This document shows, one piece after another, positions 9,894 through 18,149 of a stretch of 64,000 bases of DNA; position 1 is the stretch's first letter, and every line of letters starts with the position of its first letter. The notes below the pieces were generated by a model, which was not told the origin of the DNA, made no database searches, and saw only the letters and a program-made list of their open reading frames with translations. Location of the stretch: positions 682,001 to 746,000 of the forward strand of contig CAVZIT010000004.1 of assembly GCA_963775445.1 (NCBI GenBank), written 5' to 3'. Source of the DNA: Dokdonella_A sp963775445 (GTDB taxonomy: Bacteria > Pseudomonadota > Gammaproteobacteria > Xanthomonadales > Rhodanobacteraceae). The position numbers were made by a program, and so were the translations under genes.

Positions 9894-9923
9894 TTGTTGC
9901 GTTGCAGAAAAAACACTTTATCA
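9894..9923 (+). promoter_or_regulatory. Candidate sigma-70 promoter for the S53 peptidase gene
   Basis: TTGTTG (9894-9899) and TTATCA (9918-9923) are separated by 18 bases. They lie in a conspicuously AT-rich patch within the 316-bp gap between the kinase gene and the peptidase gene. The gap therefore probably marks an operon boundary, with the peptidase transcribed separately. The rest of the gap holds nothing recognisable apart from the leader hairpin at 10025-10043. The match is by eye only. Confidence 0.4.
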
Positions 9924-10024
9924 TCATTGGCTTATGTGACGTCGTCACTGGATTTTGCGCATTCGTGCTGGTAGGTTCGCCTCGCGCGCCGGAGTGCGGA
10001 AGGGGGTGCCGGATCGCACCGATA

Positions 10025-10043
10025 AACCGCGGTTGCCGCGGTT
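10025..10043 (+). promoter_or_regulatory. Leader hairpin before the S53 peptidase start
   Basis: AACCGCGG and CCGCGGTT form a perfect 8-bp stem around a three-base loop in the 5' leader. It sits 17 bases before a perfect AGGAGG ribosome binding site (10061-10066). It could stabilise the message or affect translation initiation; no T-run follows, so it is not an intrinsic terminator. Confidence 0.45.
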
Positions 10044-10074
10044 GGATTCAATCCACTTACAGGAGGTTTCCGTG

Positions 10075-12642
10075 ATGCCGAATTACAAAGCCTGTTTACA
10101 CCGCAGCTGTCTGTTCACGGCTGCACTGGTGGTTTTTGGCGGCGCCATTTCCGCTGACGCCGTCGCATTGGGTTCCAATCCCGCCTCGGGCGCGCCAGAT
10201 CCAAATCCCTCGCTCGTGACCGTTGCGCCTGCGACCACGCTGGGGCAGAACGAATTCATTGATGGCATGTTGCCGTTCACCACGCCGGTGCATGTGGAGA
10301 TTGCGCTGAAAATTCGCAACAAGCCGCAACTGGACGCGTTCATCGCCAATGCCAATCAGCCGAACACGCCGGCGTCGCAACGCAGCCTGACGCCAGCCCA
10401 GTTCCTTGCAGACCACTCGCCAACCGTCGATCAAGCACAGGCCGTTGTGGACTTCCTGAGCCAGCAAGGATTCCACAACATCGTGGTTGCGCCCAACCGG
10501 CTGCTGGTGTCGGCCGACGGCACCGCGGATATCGTCGAGGTCGCATTCGCCACGTCGCTCGCGCAAGTGCAGGCGGCAGACGGTCGCGAAGCGTTTGCCA
10601 ATACCGAAGATGTCCACATACCAACGTCGCTGCAACCGATCGTCCTGGCGGTGCTCGGTCTGCAGACGGTGCATCAGGCCCACACACTGGCGCGTCCGGT
10701 GCAGGGAAACGGCTATCAGATCGATGCGGTCACCGGACACTATCCAACCGAGTTCTCGTCAATCTATGGCGGCAGTGGTGTGCCGACGGCGGCTGGCATA
10801 ACAGTCGGCATCATTACCCAGGGCAAGCTCAATCAGACCATTACCGACCTCAACACATTCACCTCCCAACAGGGACTGCCGACTGTCACCACGCAGACAA
10901 TCAATACCAACGGTACGAGCAACGACACCAGCGGCATTGGCGAATGGAACCTCGACAGCCAGGACATCGTGGGCATGGGCGGTGGCCAAGTCGGCAAGTT
11001 GATCTTCTACAACATTCCGACCTTGTCGAATGCAAATTTGACCGCCGATATCAATACGGTCGTGTCTGCGACCGGATCCAACGCATCGAAGATCATCAAT
11101 GTTTCCCTCGGGGAATGCGAAACCTACACCCAGCAGGACGGATCGGCCGCAGCGCAGGACCAGAGTTTCCAGCAGGCCGTCGCGCAGGGGCAGACCTTCT
11201 CGATCTCGACCGGTGACTCCGGTGCGGATGAATGCGGCACCGGTGGAACGACGCCGAGTTGGCCGGCGGCCTCGCAATACGTGATCGCTGCGGCCGGCAC
11301 CACTCTGAACGCATCGACCACCTCCTGGAACAGCGAAACCGTGTGGAGTGATTCGGGCGGAAGCCAGAGCACATTCGAGCCCAAGCCGAGCTGGCAGACG
11401 TTGTGGTCCGGTCCGCGCCGCGGCGTGGCCGACATTGCCTATGACGCCGATCCGAACAGCGGCTCGAAAATCATCGTCAACGGCAGCCTTGCGCAATATG
11501 GCGGAACCAGCCTCTCTGCTCCGCTGTTCTCCGGCGCATGGGCACGCATGATGGCGGCGAACGGAAGTGGCATCGGCTTCGCCGGTCCACTTGTGTACCA
11601 GTTGCCCGCGTCCGATTTCCATGACATCACTTCGGGCAACAACAACGGCTCGACCGCAGGGCCCGGCTACGATCTCGCCTCCGGGCGCGGCAGCATGATC
11701 ATGAACCTGGCCGTCAATGATCTGGGCGGCGGTGGTGGCGGCAATGTGCCCCCGGTGGCCAATTTCACGTTCACCACCAGCGGCCTGACCGCAAACTTCA
11801 CCGATACGTCAACCGACAGCGATGGCACGATCACGTCGCGCGCGTGGACGTTCGGCGATGGCGGCACGTCCACCGCGACCAACCCGAGCCATACCTATTC
11901 CTCGTCGGGCAGCTACAACGTCACCCTTACCGTCACCGACAATGATGGCGGCACCGGCAGCAAGACCGAATCGGTTACGGTATCCGGCGGTGGCGGTGGC
12001 GGCAACGTGCTGCAGAATGGTGTGCCCGCCACCGGTCTGGCTGCGACGACCGGTAATTACGTGCTGTACACGATGGCCGTCCCGGCCGGTGCGACCAATC
12101 TCACGTTTGTCACCTCCGGCGGAAGTGGCGATGGTGATCTGTACGTGAAGTTCGGGTCGGCGCCGACCACGTCGAGCTACGACTGCCGCTCATGGAACTA
12201 CGGCAACAGCGAGACCTGCAACATCGGCACGGCACAGGCCGGTACCTATTACGTGATGGTCTACGCGTACTCGAGCTTCTCGGGACTGAGCCTCACCGGC
12301 AGCTACACCGCCGGCGGCGGTGGCGGCGGCACCGTGCTGCAGAACGGAGTCCCGGTTACGGGCCTGCATGCCACGCGAAATAACTGGTCCGCCACCTACA
12401 CGATGACGGTTCCTTCCGGCGCCAGCAACCTGGTGTTCCAGATTTCGGGTGGTACCGGCGATGCGGATTTGTATGTGCGCCGTGGCAGCGCGCCGACGAC
12501 AAGTCGTTACGACTGCCGTCCGTATTTGACCGGCAACAACGAAAGTTGTCCGATGACGGCGACTCCCGGCACGTACTACGTAAGAGTGCGTGCCTACCAG
12601 ACCTACTCGGGTGTCTCGCTGGTCGGGAGTTACACCCAGTAG
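10075..12642 (+). CDS. Secreted S53 (sedolisin/kumamolisin-like) peptidase with PKD and two PPC domains
   Basis: This 855-residue exported protease has an N-terminal signal (hydrophobic CLFTAALVVFGGA, cleavage near SADA). A pro-kumamolisin activation domain covers about residues 45-205. The catalytic domain follows, with Glu290 and Asp294 in GEWNLD, the oxyanion Asp381 in STGDSG and the nucleophile Ser479 in GGTSLSAP, the S53 catalytic set. A PKD domain (about 559-645, with WTFGDGGTS and the HTYSSSGSYNVTLTV strand) and two tandem PPC domains (about 650-745 and 755-855) end the protein, each linked by Gly-rich stretches. The two PPC copies are clearly paralogous (VLQNGVP, GDxDLYV, SYDCR/RYDCR). 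PPC domains are usually removed after type II secretion. AGGAGG lies 8 bases before ATG 10075. S53 enzymes are typically active at acid pH. Confidence 0.93.
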   Translation: MPNYKACLHRSCLFTAALVVFGGAISADAVALGSNPASGAPDPNPSLVTVAPATTLGQNEFIDGMLPFTTPVHVEIALKIRNKPQLDAFIANANQPNTPASQRSLTPAQFLADHSPTVDQAQAVVDFLSQQGFHNIVVAPNRLLVSADGTADIVEVAFATSLAQVQAADGREAFANTEDVHIPTSLQPIVLAVLGLQTVHQAHTLARPVQGNGYQIDAVTGHYPTEFSSIYGGSGVPTAAGITVGIITQGKLNQTITDLNTFTSQQGLPTVTTQTINTNGTSNDTSGIGEWNLDSQDIVGMGGGQVGKLIFYNIPTLSNANLTADINTVVSATGSNASKIINVSLGECETYTQQDGSAAAQDQSFQQAVAQGQTFSISTGDSGADECGTGGTTPSWPAASQYVIAAAGTTLNASTTSWNSETVWSDSGGSQSTFEPKPSWQTLWSGPRRGVADIAYDADPNSGSKIIVNGSLAQYGGTSLSAPLFSGAWARMMAANGSGIGFAGPLVYQLPASDFHDITSGNNNGSTAGPGYDLASGRGSMIMNLAVNDLGGGGGGNVPPVANFTFTTSGLTANFTDTSTDSDGTITSRAWTFGDGGTSTATNPSHTYSSSGSYNVTLTVTDNDGGTGSKTESVTVSGGGGGGNVLQNGVPATGLAATTGNYVLYTMAVPAGATNLTFVTSGGSGDGDLYVKFGSAPTTSSYDCRSWNYGNSETCNIGTAQAGTYYVMVYAYSSFSGLSLTGSYTAGGGGGGTVLQNGVPVTGLHATRNNWSATYTMTVPSGASNLVFQISGGTGDADLYVRRGSAPTTSRYDCRPYLTGNNESCPMTATPGTYYVRVRAYQTYSGVSLVGSYTQ

Positions 12643-12660
12643 CGCGGGGATCTGAAGCGC

Positions 12661-12728
12661 GGGAAACGTTCAGGAACGGACGTTTCCCATCCATGTGGAG
12701 CGCGGGTTCAAGGACCCGCGCTCTTTTT
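12661..12728 (+). terminator. Intrinsic terminator after the S53 peptidase gene, with a preceding hairpin
   Basis: The stem GAGCGCGGGT (12698-12707) pairs perfectly with ACCCGCGCTC (12714-12723) and is followed by TTTTT. A second hairpin just upstream (GGGAAACGT 12661-12669 with ACGTTTCCC 12680-12688) lacks a T-run. The terminator abuts the 3' end of the convergent minus-strand asparaginase-like gene, so it separates the two convergent units. Confidence 0.85.
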
Positions 12729-13213
12729 CATGCGGCCTCGAAGCGATTGGCGTCGCGATTCTTGCGAACGCTGCGCGGATCCCAGATGCGTCCGTTCATC
12801 GCGATATAGACGCCCGGCGGCATGATCTGCACGGTCGCGACGGCACAGCCGATATTGAAGACCGCGTCGCTGCCCCGAAAAAGCGCGGGGTTCAGTGCGC
12901 CGGTCAGAACGATGACCTTGTCCGAAATGCCCGACAGCGCGCGCGCCGTCTCCACCATCGTGTCGGTCCCGTGGGTAACCAGCACATGACGGTGCGGTTG
13001 GCTCTCGATCGTCTGTCGGATCAGCGTGCGATCGGCGGTGTCAATGTGCAAGCTGTCCTTGCGCAGGAGTGGCAGCACGTCGAATGTGAAGGCGACACCT
13101 AGTACCTCGAGTATTTGCCCAATCTGCGGCGCACCGATCTGGAATTCTGATTTCTCGTCGAAATAGATCTTGTCGATCGTGCCGCCGGTCGTGACGATGG
13201 TCAGATGCTGCAT
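12728..13213 (-). CDS. Single-domain asparaginase-like protein
   Basis: This 161-residue protein matches only the N-terminal domain of the L-asparaginase family. It has the nucleophile-loop motif TTGGTID near the start and the second active-site motif VTHGTDTM near the middle, then ends. Full type I/II asparaginases are about 320-350 residues with a C-terminal domain. The stop is clean and there is no trace of a second domain downstream, so the short form looks native rather than truncated. Whether it hydrolyses asparagine is unknown. ATG 13213 is preferred; an in-frame TTG at 13219 is possible. It lies 38 bp downstream of the AidB-like gene on the same strand. Confidence 0.85.
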   Translation of the reverse strand: MQHLTIVTTGGTIDKIYFDEKSEFQIGAPQIGQILEVLGVAFTFDVLPLLRKDSLHIDTADRTLIRQTIESQPHRHVLVTHGTDTMVETARALSGISDKVIVLTGALNPALFRGSDAVFNIGCAVATVQIMPPGVYIAMNGRIWDPRSVRKNRDANRFEAA

Positions 13214-13251
13214 GCGCAATTCCCGATTTCCTGTGTGCCGTTGCCGACCGG

Positions 13252-14898
13252 TCAGCCGACCGACAACAACGTCGTATCCGTCAGATCGTGTGTTTCCAGC
13301 CGCGAAAGCCCATGGCGTTCGAACATACGCAACGCGGCGTTTGGATGTGGGTCGTCGTTCGTGTGTTGCGCCCTTGCCCCGTCCCGGGCCAGCAAGACAG
13401 CGGCGAAACTGCGGGCGAGCGTCAACGCAAGACCGCGCGCACCCGCCTCAAGTTTGGTCCGATCGCCTGCACGTTGATCGAGCCATGCCTTGGCGGCCTC
13501 GAATGTCGCGCGGGCAAGCGTAGCGCCGGCACCGGCTTCTTCGATCGTTGCCGACATCGCGCGCTGTGCCGCATCGAGCCCGCCGCCAGCGATCACGCGC
13601 AGCGCATCGAGCGCCAGCACATTGGTCGTTCCCTCCCAGATCGGGAATACCTGGGCATCGCGCGCGAGCTGCGGAATACCGGTGTTCTCGATGTAGCCTG
13701 CGCCGCCGAATGCTTCGCAGGTTTCCGATGCGATCCGGACGGCGAGCTTGCCCGTCCACAGTTTGGTCAGTGGCGTCAGCAGGCGCAATAGCTGGAGCTG
13801 ATCGGCGCTTGCCACATTGGTTTCCGCGCGGCCCAGCAGGGAGGCGACGAAGAACACCATATGGAAGGCAGCCTCGAATGCGGCCTGCATATCGGCCAAC
13901 GTCGCAGCGTGCAAGGGTTGATCGATGAGTGCGCGGCCGAATACTTGGCGCCTTTGCGCGTAATCAGCGGCAAGCGCGATACATCTGCGCATCGTCGCAA
14001 GGGCGCCGACCGCGTTCCAGGTTCGCGTGACATTGAGCATTGGCGCGATCAGGCGCACGCCGTTGGCCAGCGGCCCGACGGGTTCGGCGATCGCGCCTTC
14101 GAGCTCGATTTCCGCAGTTGGCAACTCGCGCGTGCCGAGTTTCTGCTTGAGACGCTCAACGCGGATCCCGTTCCAGGCGCCGCTTGTCTCGCGGGTTTCG
14201 ACATAAAACATGGCCAGCGCATCGGCGCCCTCGCCGGCTCCCTCGGGGCGCGCGAGCGTCAGCGCCATTTCACCGATCACGGCCGAGGTGAACCATTTGC
14301 GGCCGTACAGGCGCCAGCGGCCACCCTCATCGCAGCGGGCGACGGTCTCGGTGCGGCTGACATCCGATCCGCCGATGGCCTCGGTCATCCATTGGCCGGA
14401 AAGCCACAACGTCGCCGCATCGCGGCTGGTCAAGTGCGGCACCGCGCGCTCGATCAGCCGGCCATTGCCCGATGCCTTGAGTGCGCTCGCCGCGCCATCG
14501 GTCATCGCCAACGGGCAGGTATAGAACTCACTCGCAACGTGATAGAGGTAAGCACGCGCAAACTGGTTGCTGCGCGCATGTTCGCCGTGGTCGTTGTCAT
14601 GCCCCGCAGCGACCAGGCCATAGCGCGCCGACAGCTGGCGACCCTGTCGCCAGACCGGGGTGATCTCGATTCGGTCAATGCGCCGTCCCCACGCATCCCA
14701 GCGCGTCAGCTCGGGTTCGGTCGATGAACGCGCGCGCGCTGCGCGCCACGCGTCTGCCGCGAGTTCGCCAAGTTCGATCAGATCCGGTTCAATTGCGGCC
14801 AGCACACCCTGCGGAAGTGCGTGCGCGAGCCATGATCGAAGCACGCGATCGCTGGTGTACTGGTTGCCGAGTTCGACGGCGGGCTGCACGAAAGTCAT
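13252..14898 (-). CDS. AidB-like acyl-CoA dehydrogenase family protein
   Basis: This 548-residue FAD enzyme is of the acyl-CoA dehydrogenase superfamily. The family-typical segments are visible: SGQWMTEAIGGSDVS in the middle domain (AidB proteins share the MTEKxGGSDV-type motif), ETCEAFGGAGYIEN and FPIWEGTTNVLALD in the C-terminal flavin-binding domain. The length matches AidB (about 540) rather than ordinary acyl-CoA dehydrogenases (about 380-400). E. coli AidB is induced by alkylation damage and binds DNA; the substrate is uncertain, and assignment as true aidB versus a fatty-acid enzyme cannot be settled by reading. The gene is the likely first gene of a two-gene unit with the asparaginase-like gene. 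Confidence 0.85.
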   Translation of the reverse strand: MTFVQPAVELGNQYTSDRVLRSWLAHALPQGVLAAIEPDLIELGELAADAWRAARARSSTEPELTRWDAWGRRIDRIEITPVWRQGRQLSARYGLVAAGHDNDHGEHARSNQFARAYLYHVASEFYTCPLAMTDGAASALKASGNGRLIERAVPHLTSRDAATLWLSGQWMTEAIGGSDVSRTETVARCDEGGRWRLYGRKWFTSAVIGEMALTLARPEGAGEGADALAMFYVETRETSGAWNGIRVERLKQKLGTRELPTAEIELEGAIAEPVGPLANGVRLIAPMLNVTRTWNAVGALATMRRCIALAADYAQRRQVFGRALIDQPLHAATLADMQAAFEAAFHMVFFVASLLGRAETNVASADQLQLLRLLTPLTKLWTGKLAVRIASETCEAFGGAGYIENTGIPQLARDAQVFPIWEGTTNVLALDALRVIAGGGLDAAQRAMSATIEEAGAGATLARATFEAAKAWLDQRAGDRTKLEAGARGLALTLARSFAAVLLARDGARAQHTNDDPHPNAALRMFERHGLSRLETHDLTDTTLLSVG

Positions 14899-14983
14899 GG
14901 ATGTCCGGTCTTGCGCGACCGTCGATGGCAGCGCGACGGGTCTCGATTATAGGTCGCGCACATCACCGCAGCGCGTTGATCCG

Positions 14984-15337
14984 TCAACGGGTTTCGCACC
15001 GACGCCGAAAATGTCGCGCATCCCAGCCGAGCGCACCGATCAGCGTCACGCACAGCGCGACTTCGATCAAGGCCGGCACGCGCGCGGATGCCAGCAACCA
15101 CGCAACGACGACGCCGTGGCAGAAATAGACCAGGCTCAGAATGCCGACCCAGAGCAATGCGCGGCGAGGTCCGCGCGACAGTGCAAGCAAAGGCAGCAGC
15201 AACGGCGGTACCGTAAGCAGTAGTGCGACCAACGGGGCCGCGCCGGTTGGCGGCGCAAGCCACAGATACCAGACAAACTGCACTACCACGAGAGCGGCCC
15301 AGGCACCAAGCCCGATGGCGCGCGCGCGCGGGTTCAA
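14984..15337 (-). CDS. DUF2069 family inner-membrane protein
   Basis: This 117-residue protein has four hydrophobic spans (AWAALVVVQFVWYLWLA, an LLLTVPPLLLPLLAL segment, LLWVGILSLVYFCHGVVVAW and LIEVALCVTLIGALGW) and a basic C-terminus (ARHFRRRC). This is the layout of DUF2069 proteins, which commonly sit next to wrbA in Xanthomonadales and pseudomonads. Function is unknown. Its ATG overlaps the stop codon of wrbA by 4 bases (ATGA), so the two are translationally coupled. Confidence 0.85.
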   Translation of the reverse strand: MNPRARAIGLGAWAALVVVQFVWYLWLAPPTGAAPLVALLLTVPPLLLPLLALSRGPRRALLWVGILSLVYFCHGVVVAWLLASARVPALIEVALCVTLIGALGWDARHFRRRCETR

Positions 15338-15933
15338 GCGCCGCGCTCCAGTGTCGCTGCGATGGTCGCGACGCGCCGTCCCAGCACACGAGCGAGTTCG
15401 CGCTCGTCATCGGTCGTCGGACGCTCGCTGGAGGTGCCGGCGACATGGCTTGCGCCATAGGGAGAGCCGCCGCCGATCGTTCGATTGAGTGCGGGTTCGG
15501 TGTAAGGAATCCCGACCAGCAACATGCCGTGATGCAACAACGGCAGCATCATCGACAGCAGCGTGGTTTCCTGTCCGCCGTGCATGGTGCTGGTCGACGT
15601 GAAGACACCCGCCGGTTTGCCAACTAGCGTGCCGGACGCCCATTCGGCGCCGGTGCCATCAAGAAAATACTTCAGCGGCGCGGCCATGTTGCCGAAGCGG
15701 GTCGGACTGCCCATGATGAGGCCGCTGCATTCGACGAGATCGGCGCGCGTCGCGTAGGGTGCGCCCGCGTCCGGTACCGGCGCCGCGGCAATTTCAGTCA
15801 CCGGCGCCACCGCCGGCACGCTGCGCAGACGAGCGCCCATGCCGGCGACTTCCTCCACCCCGCGAGCAACAAATCGAGCCAGGTCCGCGACGGCGCCGCT
15901 GCGGCTGTAGTGGAGAATCAGGATTTCGCTCAC
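15334..15933 (-). CDS. wrbA: NAD(P)H:quinone oxidoreductase, WrbA family
   Basis: This 199-residue flavodoxin-like protein carries the FMN phosphate loop ILHYSRSGAVADLA at the N-terminus, the middle motif GSPTRFGNMAAPLKYFLD and the TSTSTMHGGQETTLLSMM segment that is diagnostic of WrbA, then GIPYTEPAL and a GGSPYGASHVAG loop. WrbA enzymes are tetrameric FMN proteins that reduce quinones by two electrons. The gene is divergently oriented from the YihY gene with a 110-bp gap, which must hold promoters for both; none stands out. Confidence 0.93.
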   Translation of the reverse strand: MSEILILHYSRSGAVADLARFVARGVEEVAGMGARLRSVPAVAPVTEIAAAPVPDAGAPYATRADLVECSGLIMGSPTRFGNMAAPLKYFLDGTGAEWASGTLVGKPAGVFTSTSTMHGGQETTLLSMMLPLLHHGMLLVGIPYTEPALNRTIGGGSPYGASHVAGTSSERPTTDDERELARVLGRRVATIAATLERGA

Positions 15934-16043
15934 GGCTCAGGCGCCAGATCAGGTTTGGTATGTGGCGCAGCCTATTGGAAATCGGTGCTGTTCGCGATCA
16001 AGCGTTGCGGGACAGTCAATTTCCGGCCTGCTAATCTGCCTGC

Positions 16044-17366
16044 ATGTCCGAAAGTCGCCAGAAGGTTCCAGCTGAGAGGACACGCTTCGATCGCGACCGG
16101 GTCAGCGCGTTCCTGAGCTTCACCTGGCAGCGCTTCATCGAGGATCGGTGCCTTCAGGTCGCAGGCGCACTATCGTTCACGACGGTATTCGCGATCGTGC
16201 CGTTGACCACGGCGATACTCGGCATACTGGCGGTGTTCCCTGGTTTCGCGGGTTGGCGCCAGAGACTCACCGATTTCGCGTTCAGAAATTTCATACCGGC
16301 CGCTGGCGGCACCGTTCAGAATTATCTGACGCAATTTGCCGGCAACGCGAGCAAGGCGACCGTCGTCGGCGTCCTCGTGCTGCTGCTCAGCGCAATCGCG
16401 TTGATGATGAGCATCGAGGATGCATTCAATCGGATCTGGCGCGTGAGCACGCCGCGCAGCGCGTCTTCACGCTTTGTCGTGTACTGGAGCACGCTCACGC
16501 TCGGTCCTCTGTTGCTGGTCGCTGCGCTTGCGGTCAGTTCGTATCTGCTCGCATTGCCGTTCATCGATGCCGCCGGGGCCCAGCTCTCGATCAAGGCGCG
16601 AGCGCTGTCCGTGCTGCCGTTCCTGATCGTCTGGACTGCATTGCTCGCCGGATACATGGCGATTCCCAACCGCACGGTCAGGTTTCGGCATGCCGCGCTT
16701 GGATCGCTGCTCGCGGCGGCACTTTTCGAGGTGGCCAAGCGCGGGTTTGCTTTCTATGTCACCGGTTATGCGAACTACGAGGAAATCTATGGCGCTCTCG
16801 CGATGGTGCCGGTTTTCATCATCTGGATTTACCTTTCGTGGATGATCGTGCTGTTCGGCGCTTCGCTGACCGCCTCGCTCAGCGCATTCGATTACCGCCC
16901 GCCCGACCTGCGACTGCCGCCTGGACAGGAATTCACCGGCCTGTTGCGCGTGCTCGGACACTTCGCGGCAGCGCAGCGGCGCGGGACGGGTCTGCACAGC
17001 GAAACGCTGCTTGCGGCCGAACCGTATCTCACGGACGATTTGCTGCAGGGCTACCTGTGCGATCTGTATCTGGCAGGACTGGCCCAGCGAAGCGAATCGG
17101 GAGAGTGGGTGCTGGTACGCGACCTCGCGAGCGCGAGTCTGCTCGATGTCTATCAGGCCAGCGGCTATCGACTGCCGCTCGATGCACCTCACTTGCCGGG
17201 CGATCAACATCAACGCCCGACGGAGCTCCTGACGCGGCTCGCCGACGCAGTGCGAAGCGGTCTCGACGTGCCACTCAGCGAACTTTTTGCGCCAGTGGAT
17301 CGGTCCATTGAGGGAGCATCTGCCGGGCCGCAAGCAAATCCCTCATCCGCTTCGGAGTCGCCATGA
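16044..17366 (+). CDS. YihY/BrkB (RNase BN-like) family membrane protein
   Basis: This 440-residue protein has the YihY/BrkB/virulence-factor fold. There are about six membrane spans, starting at ALSFTTVFAIVPLTTAILGI. The family signature FNRIWRV (after SIEDA) and YANYEEIYGALAMVPVF before the last span are clear. The N-terminal region and the 150-residue C-terminal cytoplasmic tail are soluble; the tail resembles the DNA-binding-like extension seen in longer family members. Earlier annotation as ribonuclease BN is known to be wrong. Function is unclear. The end overlaps the next gene by 4 bases (ATGA). Confidence 0.9.
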   Translation: MSESRQKVPAERTRFDRDRVSAFLSFTWQRFIEDRCLQVAGALSFTTVFAIVPLTTAILGILAVFPGFAGWRQRLTDFAFRNFIPAAGGTVQNYLTQFAGNASKATVVGVLVLLLSAIALMMSIEDAFNRIWRVSTPRSASSRFVVYWSTLTLGPLLLVAALAVSSYLLALPFIDAAGAQLSIKARALSVLPFLIVWTALLAGYMAIPNRTVRFRHAALGSLLAAALFEVAKRGFAFYVTGYANYEEIYGALAMVPVFIIWIYLSWMIVLFGASLTASLSAFDYRPPDLRLPPGQEFTGLLRVLGHFAAAQRRGTGLHSETLLAAEPYLTDDLLQGYLCDLYLAGLAQRSESGEWVLVRDLASASLLDVYQASGYRLPLDAPHLPGDQHQRPTELLTRLADAVRSGLDVPLSELFAPVDRSIEGASAGPQANPSSASESP

Positions 17367-17875
17367 ATATCGCGCTTAGCGCTGCACTTTGCTTTCAGAT
17401 TGCGCTGACTGCACTCGCCACGTCGGCAACAGCTGGCACGACGTTGACCGAAAAAGTCAGTCATCCAAAACTCTCCGTGGCCACACTTTCCGGATCGCAC
17501 TTCGACCTTGCGACCGAGCGCGGCCACTGGGTGATCGTGAACTTCTGGGCAACCTGGTGCTCCCCATGCATCAAGGAAATGCCCGAACTCTCCGCCTTCG
17601 TTTCCAGCCACGCCAAAGTCAGGGCGATTGGTCTCGATTTCGAGGAAACCGAGCGCGCGGATGTCGAGGCATTCCTGAAAAAACATCCGGTGGTCTATCC
17701 GATTGCGCGCGTCGACACGGCCAAGCCCCCGGCCGATTTCGGGGCGCCCGAGGGCCTGCCGACGACTTATCTGATCGCGCCGGACGGCAGCATGGCAAAG
17801 CGCTTCATCGGCCCGATCACGGCACATGATCTCGACGTCGTCATGAAAGCGTGGAAGCCTTCGCAAGGAAGCTGA
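17363..17875 (+). CDS. TlpA-like periplasmic thioredoxin-fold protein
   Basis: This 170-residue protein has an N-terminal signal sequence (CFQIALTALATSATAG) and a thioredoxin fold with the redox motif FWATWCSPCIKEMP near residue 70. The cis-proline region is GLPTTYLIAPDG, and GFxG-like RFIGPIT follows. The TlpA/ResA group reduces disulphides on periplasmic proteins, for instance in cytochrome c maturation. The partner is unknown here. The start overlaps the YihY gene and acyP starts 7 bp after its stop, so three genes form one unit. Confidence 0.9.
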   Translation: MNIALSAALCFQIALTALATSATAGTTLTEKVSHPKLSVATLSGSHFDLATERGHWVIVNFWATWCSPCIKEMPELSAFVSSHAKVRAIGLDFEETERADVEAFLKKHPVVYPIARVDTAKPPADFGAPEGLPTTYLIAPDGSMAKRFIGPITAHDLDVVMKAWKPSQGS

Positions 17876-17882
17876 CTGGCGT

Positions 17883-18149
17883 ATGCCGTGCGCACGTTTC
17901 ATCGTGAGCGGACATGTGCAGGGAGTGTACTTTCGTGCGTCGGCACGCACCGAAGCGCTGCGGCTGGGCATCGGCGGTTACGCGCGCAATCTCGCGGATG
18001 GTCGCGTCGAGGTGATGGCCTGCAGCGAAGTGGCGGCGCTGGATGCATTGCAGACCTGGTTGCGACATGGCCCTGCCAATGCCCGTGTGGAATCGGTAAT
18101 CCGCGAGGACTTGCCCGAACAGACGCTCGTTGGATTTCGCGCACTCTGA
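17883..18149 (+). CDS. acyP: Acylphosphatase
   Basis: This 88-residue small enzyme hydrolyses carboxyl-phosphate bonds of acyl phosphates. The phosphate-binding loop SGHVQGVYFR near residue 9, with its catalytic Arg, and the GYARNLADGRVEV segment carrying the catalytic Asn match the family. The length is the usual 88-95 residues. The start lies 7 bp after the TlpA-like gene. The final motif is slightly divergent (TLVGFRAL in place of the usual FxxR ending). Confidence 0.93.
   Translation: MPCARFIVSGHVQGVYFRASARTEALRLGIGGYARNLADGRVEVMACSEVAALDALQTWLRHGPANARVESVIREDLPEQTLVGFRAL

Noticed and set aside
12661..12688. Separate terminator formed by GGGAAACGT/ACGTTTCCC
   Set aside because: No T-run follows. 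It is listed only as part of the terminator region.
16044..17366. Ribonuclease BN
   Set aside because: Historic name for YihY-family proteins; the membrane topology and lack of any nuclease motif argue against it.
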